DNA from: Alkalibaculum sporogenes
GTDB taxonomy: Bacteria > Bacillota > Clostridia > Eubacteriales > Alkalibacteraceae
DNA length: 64,000 nt
NCBI RefSeq assembly: GCF_009362815.1
Contig: NZ_WHNX01000008.1
Location: 62,001 to 126,000, forward strand
Reading direction: 5' to 3'
Below the pieces are notes generated by a model. The model worked only from the letters and a program-made list of their open reading frames with translations, ran no database searches and was not told the origin of the DNA. Below, in pieces: positions 26,547 to 33,528 of the stretch (position 1 is its first letter; the number at the start of each line of letters is the position of its first letter). Both the position numbers and the translations under genes were made by a program.

Positions 26547-27557
26547 ATGAATATACAGGAGATAAAAGATGCAAGAGAAAAAGGAGTAACTGCTTATACA
26601 AGATTTTGTTTAGATAAAGAATACCATAATAAGAAAATATTTTGTTTTTTTGAAGGTGAAGATTACAAATATTATAATCCTCGTATAGAAAAATATATGC
26701 AAATAGATTATCATCAGATTATATATTATAGCTGTGGTGGAAGAAGAGAGGTTTTAAAGGTACACAGAAAAATTAAAAAAGATGAAGTATATAATAATGT
26801 TAAAAAAGTTTATTTCATAGATAGAGACTTTGTCCCTGAATGCATAGAAGATTTTGATGTTTATCAAACGCCTTGTTATTCAATAGAAAATTTTTATACG
26901 AGTCTAACTTCTTTTAAAAAGATTTTAAATCGTGAATTTGGGATTAACATACATGAAAAGGATTTCGAGAAGTGTGTAAACGACTTTGAAAAAGTGCATC
27001 TACTATTTCATGAAACAACCAAATTTCTTAATGCTTGGATTTGTGGTCAACGAAAATTTGAAAAAGTTACAAATAATAAGAACGTTCTTAAATTAAGAGA
27101 ATTTAAAATAGCTAGTTTATTTAATAAAATTAATATAGATAATATTGAGTGTAAATGCGATATTGACTTAGAAAAAGTACATGAAAAATTTCCTAATTGC
27201 GAAAAGATACCATCAGAAAAGATAGAGGAATTATTAATTAATTTTAAAGATAAAGATTTACAACAAATCTTTCGGGGAAAGTTTGAATTAGATTTTTTAA
27301 AAAAAATAATAGAGGATTTAGTACAAAAAAATAATGATCGGAAGTATTTTGAAAAATATAGAGTTTGTATTTCAATTAATCCATATATTAACACTCTTTC
27401 ATCATTAAATGAATATGCAGATACACCTGATTGTTTAATAAAGTTTTTAAAAAGTTATACAAATACAAATACAAATTCTAATTCTAATACATATTCTATA
27501 GAGGTTGAAAAAACTAAAAAATATATTAGTACCAAAGTACAAGAAAGTATTATGTGA
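26547..27557 (+). CDS. ariB: PARIS effector AriB (DUF4435, TOPRIM-fold nuclease)
   Basis: A 336-residue protein. The TOPRIM acidic residues are visible: Glu36 in FCFFEGEDYKYY, the DxD pair Asp92/Asp94 in VYFIDRDF, and a further Glu in TPCYSIENFYTS. The rest is Lys/Glu-rich and helical. DUF4435 proteins paired with an AriA ATPase are the toxic effectors of PARIS. The ribosome site GAGGAG overlaps the end of ariA, so translation is coupled. Near the C-terminus is a simple repeat (SYTNTNTNSNSNTYS). No terminator with a T-run follows directly. Confidence 0.82.
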   Translation: MNIQEIKDAREKGVTAYTRFCLDKEYHNKKIFCFFEGEDYKYYNPRIEKYMQIDYHQIIYYSCGGRREVLKVHRKIKKDEVYNNVKKVYFIDRDFVPECIEDFDVYQTPCYSIENFYTSLTSFKKILNREFGINIHEKDFEKCVNDFEKVHLLFHETTKFLNAWICGQRKFEKVTNNKNVLKLREFKIASLFNKINIDNIECKCDIDLEKVHEKFPNCEKIPSEKIEELLINFKDKDLQQIFRGKFELDFLKKIIEDLVQKNNDRKYFEKYRVCISINPYINTLSSLNEYADTPDCLIKFLKSYTNTNTNSNSNTYSIEVEKTKKYISTKVQESIM

Positions 27558-27760
27558 TTGTTAAGGGATGAATAATGAACTTATATAATTGTTGGAGTGT
27601 TACTTCTCATTAAGATTATTAAGCAATCAGTTGCTATAATAATTAAATACTAATTTCAAATGATTAGACATTTAATACTATGATTATTTAACACTTTTTT
27701 AACACCTGAGGATTAAATTATTAAGTGATAACTAATGACGAATGGTGAGTAAAAGCATTG

Positions 27761-27792
27761 ATATCACTATGTTTTAAGAAATATAGTGATAT
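27761..27792. repeat. Hairpin downstream of ariB
   Basis: Perfect 10-bp arms ATATCACTAT and ATAGTGATAT around a 12-nt loop, with no T-run. It lies just before the right tRNA fragment in an otherwise AT-rich gap (27558-28018). Confidence 0.5.
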
Positions 27793-27811
27793 GTTAAAAC
27801 GGTATTTATTG

Positions 27812-27832
27812 AATCAGTTGGTCGGGGGTTCG
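27812..27832 (+). tRNA. Truncated tRNA-Arg T-arm fragment, right boundary of the island
   Basis: Twenty-one bases match the left fragment (21183-21203) with one difference (TTGG for TTGT). They cover the variable-loop region and the 5' side of the T arm as far as GGGGGTTCG. The copy breaks there and the acceptor end is missing. The two copies are direct repeats 6.6 kb apart. This is a relic, not a tRNA gene. Confidence 0.6.
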
Positions 27833-27851
27833 GCAAGTGATTACGAAGTTA

Positions 27852-27878
27852 TTCAAATATGCTAAATGCATATTTGAA
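27852..27878. repeat. Hairpin beside the right island boundary
   Basis: Perfect 11-bp arms TTCAAATATGC and GCATATTTGAA around TAAAT, 20 bp after the truncated tRNA fragment. There is no T-run; it may be part of the junction. Confidence 0.45.
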
Positions 27879-28018
27879 AACTGAGCAGCACTAAATTATA
27901 TATAGTTGAAATCAAAGCAAAGGATGGGGGATTATAGTCAAAAATATATATAAATTAAATGTACTAACATACATTTATGAAAATACTAAAAATTATAATA
28001 TAATCAATAAATTTAATA

Positions 28019-28047
28019 TTGACATATAATAATACTTTTGATATAGT
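28019..28047 (+). promoter_or_regulatory. Main promoter of the eut locus
   Basis: Consensus TTGACA and TATAGT separated by 17 bp, about 20-25 bp upstream of the tandem-hairpin leader of the first eut gene. Confidence 0.75.
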
Positions 28048-28067
28048 CTACTTAACAAATAAATATA

Positions 28068-28155
28068 TCAGATGCGATGGAGTATTTGAGAAAAAACTGC
28101 GATGTAGCTTTTATGTAATTGCCTATTTTAGGCAACTATATGAAAGCTTTTTTTT
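28068..28155 (+). promoter_or_regulatory. ANTAR-type (EutV-responsive) antitermination leader 1
   Basis: Hairpin 1 is TCAGATGC/GTATTTGA with hexaloop GATGGA (28076-28081). Hairpin 2 has hexaloop GATGTA (28101-28106) closed by GC/GC. The 3' side of hairpin 2 starts a strong terminator (28106-28155; AGCTTT and TTGCC pair with GGCAA and GAAAGCT, then T8). Overlap of hairpin 2 with the terminator is the published architecture for ANTAR antiterminators such as EutV: protein bound to the two loops blocks terminator folding. G is kept at loop position 4; position 1 is G, where A is usual. Confidence 0.75.
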
Positions 28156-28241
28156 GTAAAAAATTTGGATAAATATGTAAAGTAATTTCATTTTATCAGA
28201 TCACGCTAATAACGAATTGTGATTAGGGAGGAGGAAACGCC

Positions 28242-29057
28242 ATATTTGAGAGCATAGATAAACTAATTGACGATTTTGTAAACGTTATCGATAGTCCTAT
28301 TATTCCCAAAAACAAAGATAAATTGTTTGTAGGGGTAGACCTTGGAACGGCTTATATTGTAGTCACAGTATTGGACGAAAACAAAGTTCCAGTAGCTGGT
28401 GCATATAAATTTGCTCAAGTAGTCAAAGATGGTTTAATTGTAGACTATTTAGGTGCTTTAAATATAGTAAAACAATTAAAAAAGGAAATAGAAGACAAAT
28501 TAAGTTGCAGTTTAGTTAGGGCTGCTGTAGCCATACCTCCAGGAACTTCGCCAAATGATACACGATTTATTAAAAATGTAGTGCAAGATGCTGGGTTTGA
28601 AGTAACAAATATTGTTGATGAACCAACTGCTGCAAATGCGGTGTTAAAGGTAATGAATGGTGTTGTGGTTGATATTGGAGGAGGTACGACTGGACTTGCG
28701 ATTATGAAGGATGGAAAAATCATGTGCGTAGCAGATGAGCCTACGGGAGGAACACAATGTACTCTCGTTATTGCAGGAACATATAAAATTTCTTATGAAG
28801 AAGCAGAGAAGATGAAAAAAGACCCTCAAAAACAGAGGGAAATAGCAAGTCTGTTAAAGCCAGTAGCTCAAAAAATTGCAAAAATAATAGAAGAGTATCT
28901 TCCGAAAGACAGTGTGGAAGTAATCTATTTGGTAGGAGGGACGAGCTGTATACTGGATATTGAAAAGGTGATTGAGAATGAATTGAAAATAAAAACAGTA
29001 AAACCGAAGAATCCTCTATTTGTAACACCCGTTGGAATTGCCATGCACTGCATTTAA
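28242..29057 (+). CDS. eutJ: Ethanolamine utilisation protein EutJ (actin-like ATPase)
   Basis: It has the DnaK/actin-like nucleotide motifs VGVDLGTAYIVV, EPTAANAV, VVDIGGGTTGLAI and VGGTSCI in order, as in EutJ, a putative chaperone of the ethanolamine microcompartment. The frame is open upstream to an ATA codon at 28242 sited 7 nt after GGGAGGAGG. That start adds residues beginning FESIDKLIDDF that align with the extended N-terminus of EutJ homologues. A TTG at 28323 would also give a protein but has no ribosome site. I therefore give the ATA start, which is uncommon. It is the first gene behind leader 1. Confidence 0.8.
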   Translation: MFESIDKLIDDFVNVIDSPIIPKNKDKLFVGVDLGTAYIVVTVLDENKVPVAGAYKFAQVVKDGLIVDYLGALNIVKQLKKEIEDKLSCSLVRAAVAIPPGTSPNDTRFIKNVVQDAGFEVTNIVDEPTAANAVLKVMNGVVVDIGGGTTGLAIMKDGKIMCVADEPTGGTQCTLVIAGTYKISYEEAEKMKKDPQKQREIASLLKPVAQKIAKIIEEYLPKDSVEVIYLVGGTSCILDIEKVIENELKIKTVKPKNPLFVTPVGIAMHCI

Positions 29058-29122
29058 AAGGCATTGCCAATAACGCATTTGGATTTTGTAAATATAGTCC
29101 TAATGTTTCCAATCTACAAATA

Positions 29123-29470
29123 GTGAAAGGACTGATTATAAAAGTGGATATTGAATTTATCAAATCTCCTTCAGATGGAGTATTAAAAATGTTGAGGGAT
29201 AGATCATTCTCAAAAGACTTTTTTGATAATCAATTATTTGATGCTTTAGGTTTAATCCAAGGAAAACTTAGTGAGATGATATTGGCAGCGGATATTGCAG
29301 AAAAATCAGCTAGTGTAAAAGTGTTAGAAATAAAAGGAATCTGTCCACAACATTTTACAATGATTGCTTTACTTGGTGATACATCATCAGTTAATGTGGC
29401 ATTGGAGAGTATCACAAAGTTATTTGACGAAAGGAGAAAAGCAAATGTTGATAGGGAGAGTGATAGATAG
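29123..29470 (+). CDS. GrpU-like circularly permuted BMC shell protein with Cys-Pro-Gln pore motif
   Basis: 115 residues. The order IEFIKSP, then a helix, then FDALGLIQGK-SEMILAADIAEKSASVKVLE, then LLGDTSSVNVALESI matches the permuted PduU/EutS-type BMC fold. At the pore loop it has KGICPQHF (Cys74) where EutS has DRFSGS. G-x-C-P-Q is the motif I recall as defining GrpU, a shell protein shown to bind an iron-sulfur cluster. The GTG start lacks a good ribosome site; a GTG at 29144 is an alternative. The eutN start lies inside its 3' end. It is distinct from the EutS also encoded here. Confidence 0.65.
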   Translation: MKGLIIKVDIEFIKSPSDGVLKMLRDRSFSKDFFDNQLFDALGLIQGKLSEMILAADIAEKSASVKVLEIKGICPQHFTMIALLGDTSSVNVALESITKLFDERRKANVDRESDR

Positions 29471-29726
29471 TATTTGGTGTACAAGAAAAGATGAAGGACT
29501 TACAGGTATGAAGCTTATGAAGATTAAGCTATTAGATAAAGAAATTGAAGAAGGTCGAGTTATTGTCGCGATTGATTTAATAGGAGCAGGCATTGGAGAA
29601 AAGGTCTTAGTCACTCAAGGAAGTTCGGCTAGAAAATTTGTCGGTTTAGAAAATGCGCCAATTGATGCAATCGTTGTAGGTATAATAGATTCAGAACTAA
29701 TGAGAGGCGATATGAATGGAAATTAA
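29445..29726 (+). CDS. eutN: BMC vertex (pentamer) protein EutN/CcmL
   Basis: About 93 residues of the EutN/CcmL/PduN fold: MLIGRVIDSIWCTRKDEGLTGMKLMKI, then VAIDLIGAGIGEKVLVTQGSSARKF and PIDAIVVGIIDS. These proteins form pentamers that close the corners of the microcompartment shell. The start has AAAGGAG at 7 nt and lies within the preceding BMC gene; the stop overlaps the PduS-like start by 11 bp, so the three are coupled. Confidence 0.92.
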   Translation: MLIGRVIDSIWCTRKDEGLTGMKLMKIKLLDKEIEEGRVIVAIDLIGAGIGEKVLVTQGSSARKFVGLENAPIDAIVVGIIDSELMRGDMNGN

Positions 29727-31053
29727 ATTTAGCGATATGATTAAAGAGGCTGGAGTCGTAGGAGCTGGCGGAGCAGGATTTCCTACAAATGTAAAATTAT
29801 CATCAAAAAGTGAGTACATAATAGTTAATGCTGCAGAATGTGAACCTCTAATTAGAGTGGATCAACAATTGCTACTTCATTATACAGATGATTTTCTGGC
29901 TGGTCTGCAAATAATTGCAGATGAAGTTCAAGCTTCCAAAGCTTATATTGCAATTAAAGCAAAACATACAGAAGTAATTCATCAATTAAATAAAAAACTG
30001 GTGAACTATCCATCTATCGAAATATATCCTCTTCAAAATTTTTACCCTGCAGGAGATGAACAGATTATTGTTTATGAAGTGCTAAAAAAAGTGGTACCAC
30101 GTGGGGGAATTCCTTTACATGTTGGGTGTATTGTATGTAATGTAGAAACGGTTATAAATGTTTATGGTGCAACTAAAGGTAAATCGGTTACTTCGACTTT
30201 TGTGACAATAACGGGAGAAGTTAATAAACCTTCTACTTATGAACTACCCATTGGAATGAGTTTTAAGGATGCTTTAGCACTATGTGGGGAAGAGAATCTG
30301 GAGAATAAAGTAGGAATCCTGAATGGAGCGATGATGGGTAACATTATTACAGATTTCGAAATGCCTATAACAAAAACAACAAAAGCAATTATATTGCTGA
30401 ATTCTAAGCATCTTTTAATAAAAGAAAAATCAAAGACGATAGAACAAGTACTGAAACAGTCAAGAATTGCCTGCATCCAGTGCCAAAAATGCACAGATCT
30501 ATGTCCTAGGGATCTATTAGGACATGATGTTAAACCACATAAAGTAATGAGAATTGCAAATTACGGTTTAACAGATTATTCCGGTATGAAGACAGCTCTC
30601 GGATGTTCCGAGTGTGGAGCTTGTGAATTATATTCCTGCCCAAATGGTTTGTCACCAAGACAAGTCAATAAAATGATAAAGCAAGAACTTAGAAATGCAG
30701 GAGTTAAGATTGATAATGAAGGTAAGGAATTTTCTGCATCTCAAATGATCGAATATCGGAAAATACCTGTTAACAGACTTATTTCGAGAATTAATCTAGA
30801 AAAATATGATGTTCCAGCACCTTTAATAAGTCATAACTACGATTTAAAGAAAGTTGTAATACCTCTCAATCAACATCAAGGGGCGCCTGCTATTAGGATT
30901 GTAGAACAGAATACTTACGTAGAAAAAGGACAAATGATTGCTAAGATAGATGGAGATAAGCTAGGTGCGAATATTCACGCAAGTATTGCTGGGATCGTTA
31001 CAGATATCTCAAGTGATTCGATTACAATCGAATCAGAAATGGAGGTAAAGTAA
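29716..31053 (+). CDS. pduS: PduS-like iron-sulfur flavoprotein (RnfC-related)
   Basis: A 445-residue protein. The N-terminal GAGGAGFPTNVKL (about 16-28) and following region match the NADH/FMN-binding RnfC-like domain. An SLBB-like segment follows (about 165-215), then two 4Fe-4S motifs, CIQCQKCTDLCP (about 255-266) and CSECGACELYSCP (about 297-309), and a C-terminal barrel-sandwich domain (about 375-435). In Pdu compartments PduS is a cobalamin reductase that works with PduT and the adenosyltransferase. In this eut locus it may reduce cobalamin for EutT or dispose of NADH electrons through the shell (inference). Confidence 0.9.
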   Translation: MEIKFSDMIKEAGVVGAGGAGFPTNVKLSSKSEYIIVNAAECEPLIRVDQQLLLHYTDDFLAGLQIIADEVQASKAYIAIKAKHTEVIHQLNKKLVNYPSIEIYPLQNFYPAGDEQIIVYEVLKKVVPRGGIPLHVGCIVCNVETVINVYGATKGKSVTSTFVTITGEVNKPSTYELPIGMSFKDALALCGEENLENKVGILNGAMMGNIITDFEMPITKTTKAIILLNSKHLLIKEKSKTIEQVLKQSRIACIQCQKCTDLCPRDLLGHDVKPHKVMRIANYGLTDYSGMKTALGCSECGACELYSCPNGLSPRQVNKMIKQELRNAGVKIDNEGKEFSASQMIEYRKIPVNRLISRINLEKYDVPAPLISHNYDLKKVVIPLNQHQGAPAIRIVEQNTYVEKGQMIAKIDGDKLGANIHASIAGIVTDISSDSITIESEMEVK

Positions 31054-31054
31054 G

Positions 31055-31600
31055 ATGAAATCGATAGGTTTTGTGGAACTCAATAGTATAGCAAAAGGTG
31101 TAGAGGTTGCAGATCAAATGCTAAAAACGGCAAATGTAGAGTTGATTTTTTCTACTGCTACTTGTCCAGGTAAATATATAATACTAATTCACGGTGACGT
31201 TACTTCAGTAGAGAATTCAATAAAAGTAGCAAAAGAAATTGGAAGTGAATTCATCATCGATGATTTAATGATTCCCAATGTAGATGAACAGATTTTCCCT
31301 GCACTTCTAGGGACAACAAATATAGAACAAATTCACGCCATAGGCGTGATAGAAAGTTTGTCAATGGCTTCATTGATTGTAGCAGCAGATGTATGTATTA
31401 AGAAATCAGATGTAAAACTTTTAGAATTGCGATTAGGATCAGGAATAGGTGGCAAATCTTATTTTATTGTAACTGGAGATGTTGCGGCCGTTAGAGCTTC
31501 AATCGAGGTTGGCATTGATATCATAAAAGACACTGGTAATTTAGTATATTATACTGTAATCCCATCCCCGCATAAAAATCTTAAAAAAGTACTTTTATAA
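31055..31600 (+). CDS. pduT: PduT-like tandem-BMC shell protein with iron-sulfur site
   Basis: 181 residues with two BMC domains (about 3-85 and 92-175). The first carries TCPGKYIILIHGDV with Cys37 at the position equivalent to the PduT Cys that binds a central 4Fe-4S cluster in the trimer. The second has GSGIGGKSYFIVTGDVAAV. It follows pduS by one base. Together they are the electron-transfer pair of Pdu-type compartments and are not part of the classical enterobacterial eut operon. Confidence 0.9.
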   Translation: MKSIGFVELNSIAKGVEVADQMLKTANVELIFSTATCPGKYIILIHGDVTSVENSIKVAKEIGSEFIIDDLMIPNVDEQIFPALLGTTNIEQIHAIGVIESLSMASLIVAADVCIKKSDVKLLELRLGSGIGGKSYFIVTGDVAAVRASIEVGIDIIKDTGNLVYYTVIPSPHKNLKKVLL

Positions 31601-31663
31601 AAATAAGTTATTTATTGAGGTAAGGAATATAAACCATATGAAAGAAAATAGGAGGAGTAAAAC

Positions 31664-31966
31664 ATGGCTATTACAAATGCATTAGGAATGATTGAAACAA
31701 AAGGATTGGTAGGGGCTATTGAGGCAGCAGATGCAATGGTTAAAGCTGCCAACGTTACACTAATGGGTAAAGAACAAATTGGGAGTGGTTTGGTAACCGT
31801 AATGGTTCGTGGTGATGTGGGAGCCGTAAAGGCCGCAACAGATGCAGGTGCCGCTGCTGCTGAAAGAGTTGGTGAATTAGTATCTGTCCATGTGATTCCA
31901 AGACCACATGAAAATGTAGAAACGATATTACCTTGTTATATAAGTAAAGACTGTAAGGAAGTTTAA
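31664..31966 (+). CDS. eutM: BMC hexamer shell protein EutM/PduA (copy 1)
   Basis: 100 residues: [26 protein letters not shown], pore loop [28 protein letters not shown] and a short C-terminal tail. It is a major facet protein with a small polar GSG pore. It is almost identical over the first 80 residues to the second copy at 42012 (Ala/Ser and Met/Ile changes), but the tail differs ([13 protein letters not shown]). RBS is AGGAGG. A 163-bp gap with a weak promoter separates it from eutS. Confidence 0.93.
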   Translation: MAITNALGMIETKGLVGAIEAADAMVKAANVTLMGKEQIGSGLVTVMVRGDVGAVKAATDAGAAAAERVGELVSVHVIPRPHENVETILPCYISKDCKEV

Positions 31967-32028
31967 GTTTCTGACTCGTGTACATCTTTATGGTATAGTA
32001 CAGGAATGTAGTCTGCAATATCAGATGA

Positions 32029-32057
32029 TTGACAATACTTTGTGAAGAGTTTATTGT
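32029..32057 (+). promoter_or_regulatory. Possible internal promoter before eutS
   Basis: TTGACA followed 17 bp later by TATTGT, in the 163-bp gap between eutM copy 1 and eutS. It would allow eutS-eutP-eutV-eutW, including the regulators, to be made independently of leader 1. Confidence 0.45.
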
Positions 32058-32129
32058 TATATCAATAGATCCTTTATCATTATAGATTGAGAATTAGCTA
32101 GAGAAGCACTAATTAAGGAGCGTTCAAGA

Positions 32130-32474
32130 ATGAGTGAAACCATACAAAGGACCATACAAGAATATGTTCCTGGTAAGCAAGTGACCTTAGCACACATTAT
32201 TGTTAATCCTGATAAGGATATTTATGTAAAATTAGGATTAGAAGGTAATCACGATTCGATAGGAATTTTAACAATTACCCCAAGTGAAGGAGCTATCATT
32301 GCTGCAGATGTTGCAGTAAAATCAGCAGATGTTTCAATAGGATATATAGATCGCTTTAGTGGATCCCTTGTCATAGTAGGCGATGTTTCTGCAGTAGAAT
32401 CATCTATGAATGAGGTTTTACAATCAATGTTGAAATTACATAGAATGACAATTCCAAAGATAACGAAAACATGA
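32130..32474 (+). CDS. eutS: BMC shell protein EutS (permuted hexamer)
   Basis: 114 residues: [16 protein letters not shown] (about 9-24), then [47 protein letters not shown]. This is the circularly permuted EutS/PduU type, forming bent hexamers at shell edges. RBS is AAGGAG. Its stop overlaps the eutP start as ATGA. Confidence 0.95.
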   Translation: MSETIQRTIQEYVPGKQVTLAHIIVNPDKDIYVKLGLEGNHDSIGILTITPSEGAIIAADVAVKSADVSIGYIDRFSGSLVIVGDVSAVESSMNEVLQSMLKLHRMTIPKITKT

Positions 32475-32920
32475 GTTTAATTATGAAAAAGTTAATGCTT
32501 ATTGGAAAAACAGGTAGTGGAAAGACAACCCTATATCAGAGACTAGCTTCAAGAAATTTGAAATATGAAAAAACACAGGCGATTGAATTTCATAATCACA
32601 TCATTGATACTCCAGGCGAATATTTAGAGAATCGAAGATATTATTCGGCTCTACAGGTTACTTCCACAGGGGCAGATGTGGTTGCGCTAGTTCTGGATTG
32701 CAAAGATAAGAGCAGTTCGTATCCTCCAGGTTTTGCAAGTATGTTTAACAAACCGACTGTTGGCATCATTAGTAAAATTGATTTAATTGGCAACGACGAT
32801 GATTATCATAGAGCAGAAAAATCTTTGAGATTATCAGGTATAGATCAAATTTTCAAAATTTCATCACTAAATAATCAAGGAGTGGAGAATTTAATTAAAT
32901 TTCTTCAATCGGTTGAGTAA
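32471..32920 (+). CDS. eutP: EutP/PduV-family small GTPase
   Basis: 149 residues with G1 [12 protein letters not shown] (about 9-20), G3 DTPGEYLEN, a CKDKSS segment, G4-like SKID and G5-like KISS. EutP/PduV proteins are Ras-like P-loop proteins associated with microcompartments; acetate kinase activity has been reported for some EutP. If so here, it would finish the pathway from acetyl phosphate to acetate plus ATP, since no ackA is visible. Coupled to eutS by a 4-bp overlap. Confidence 0.9.
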   Translation: MSLIMKKLMLIGKTGSGKTTLYQRLASRNLKYEKTQAIEFHNHIIDTPGEYLENRRYYSALQVTSTGADVVALVLDCKDKSSSYPPGFASMFNKPTVGIISKIDLIGNDDDYHRAEKSLRLSGIDQIFKISSLNNQGVENLIKFLQSVE

Positions 32921-32943
32921 GAAAGAATGAAAAGAGGTATTTG

Positions 32944-33516
32944 ATGAGAATTGTAATTGTTGAAGATGAACCGATTACACGAATGGACTTAAAATGTATA
33001 CTTGAGGATGCAGGCTATGAAGTCGTTGGGGAGGGAAGTGATGGATTTGATGCTATCAATCTCTGCAAGACGAAAAAACCAGATATTATCATACTTGATC
33101 TTAACATGCCTAATTTAGATGGTGTTTCCGCAGCGAAAACGATAACCAAAAACAAACTATGCAAATCCATAGTCTTCTTAACAGCATACTCGGATAGAGA
33201 ATTTATAGAAGCGGCAAAAAAAATAGGTGTCTTTGCTTATCTCATAAAGCCATTAGATGAAAAGAGTCTCATACCTGCATTAGAAATTGCTTATACAAAA
33301 GCATTACAAGCAGAGGATTTAGAAAAGAAAACAGAGCAATTATTTAAAAAACTAGAAGATCGAAAATATATTGAAAAGGCAAAGGGCATCTTGATGACCG
33401 AGGAGTGTATTAGTGAAGATGAAGCGTATACACGTTTACGTATGCTCAGTATGAAAAAGGGCTGTTCTATACGATCCATTTGTGAAACTTTGCTTATACG
33501 AAATGAAAAAAACTAG
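32944..33516 (+). CDS. eutV: Response regulator EutV (receiver plus ANTAR RNA-binding domain)
   Basis: About 190 residues. A receiver domain with acidic EDE pocket, phospho-Asp52 in IILDLNMPNLDG, and Thr/Lys switch residues (FLTAY and LIKPLDE) is followed by a coiled segment and an ANTAR domain (about 133-185; EKAKGILMTEECISEDEAYTRL then SIRSICETLL). EutV binds tandem hairpins in nascent leaders and prevents termination. Two such leaders lie in this locus at 28068 and 35097. The ATG at 32944 has AGAGG at 6 nt (a TTG codon just before it is a worse choice). Confidence 0.95.
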   Translation: MRIVIVEDEPITRMDLKCILEDAGYEVVGEGSDGFDAINLCKTKKPDIIILDLNMPNLDGVSAAKTITKNKLCKSIVFLTAYSDREFIEAAKKIGVFAYLIKPLDEKSLIPALEIAYTKALQAEDLEKKTEQLFKKLEDRKYIEKAKGILMTEECISEDEAYTRLRMLSMKKGCSIRSICETLLIRNEKN

Positions 33517-33528
33517 CGAGGATAAAAA

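Noticed and set aside
25191-27557. Gabija, OLD-TOPRIM or retron-type ATPase system
   Set aside because: The TOPRIM residues are in a separate DUF4435 protein, not fused to the ATPase. There is no UvrD-like helicase and no reverse transcriptase, so PARIS fits better.
28323-29057. TTG at 28323 as the start of eutJ
   Set aside because: No Shine-Dalgarno sequence precedes it, and it removes the N-terminal segment expected of EutJ. A strong site lies upstream at 28225-28234.
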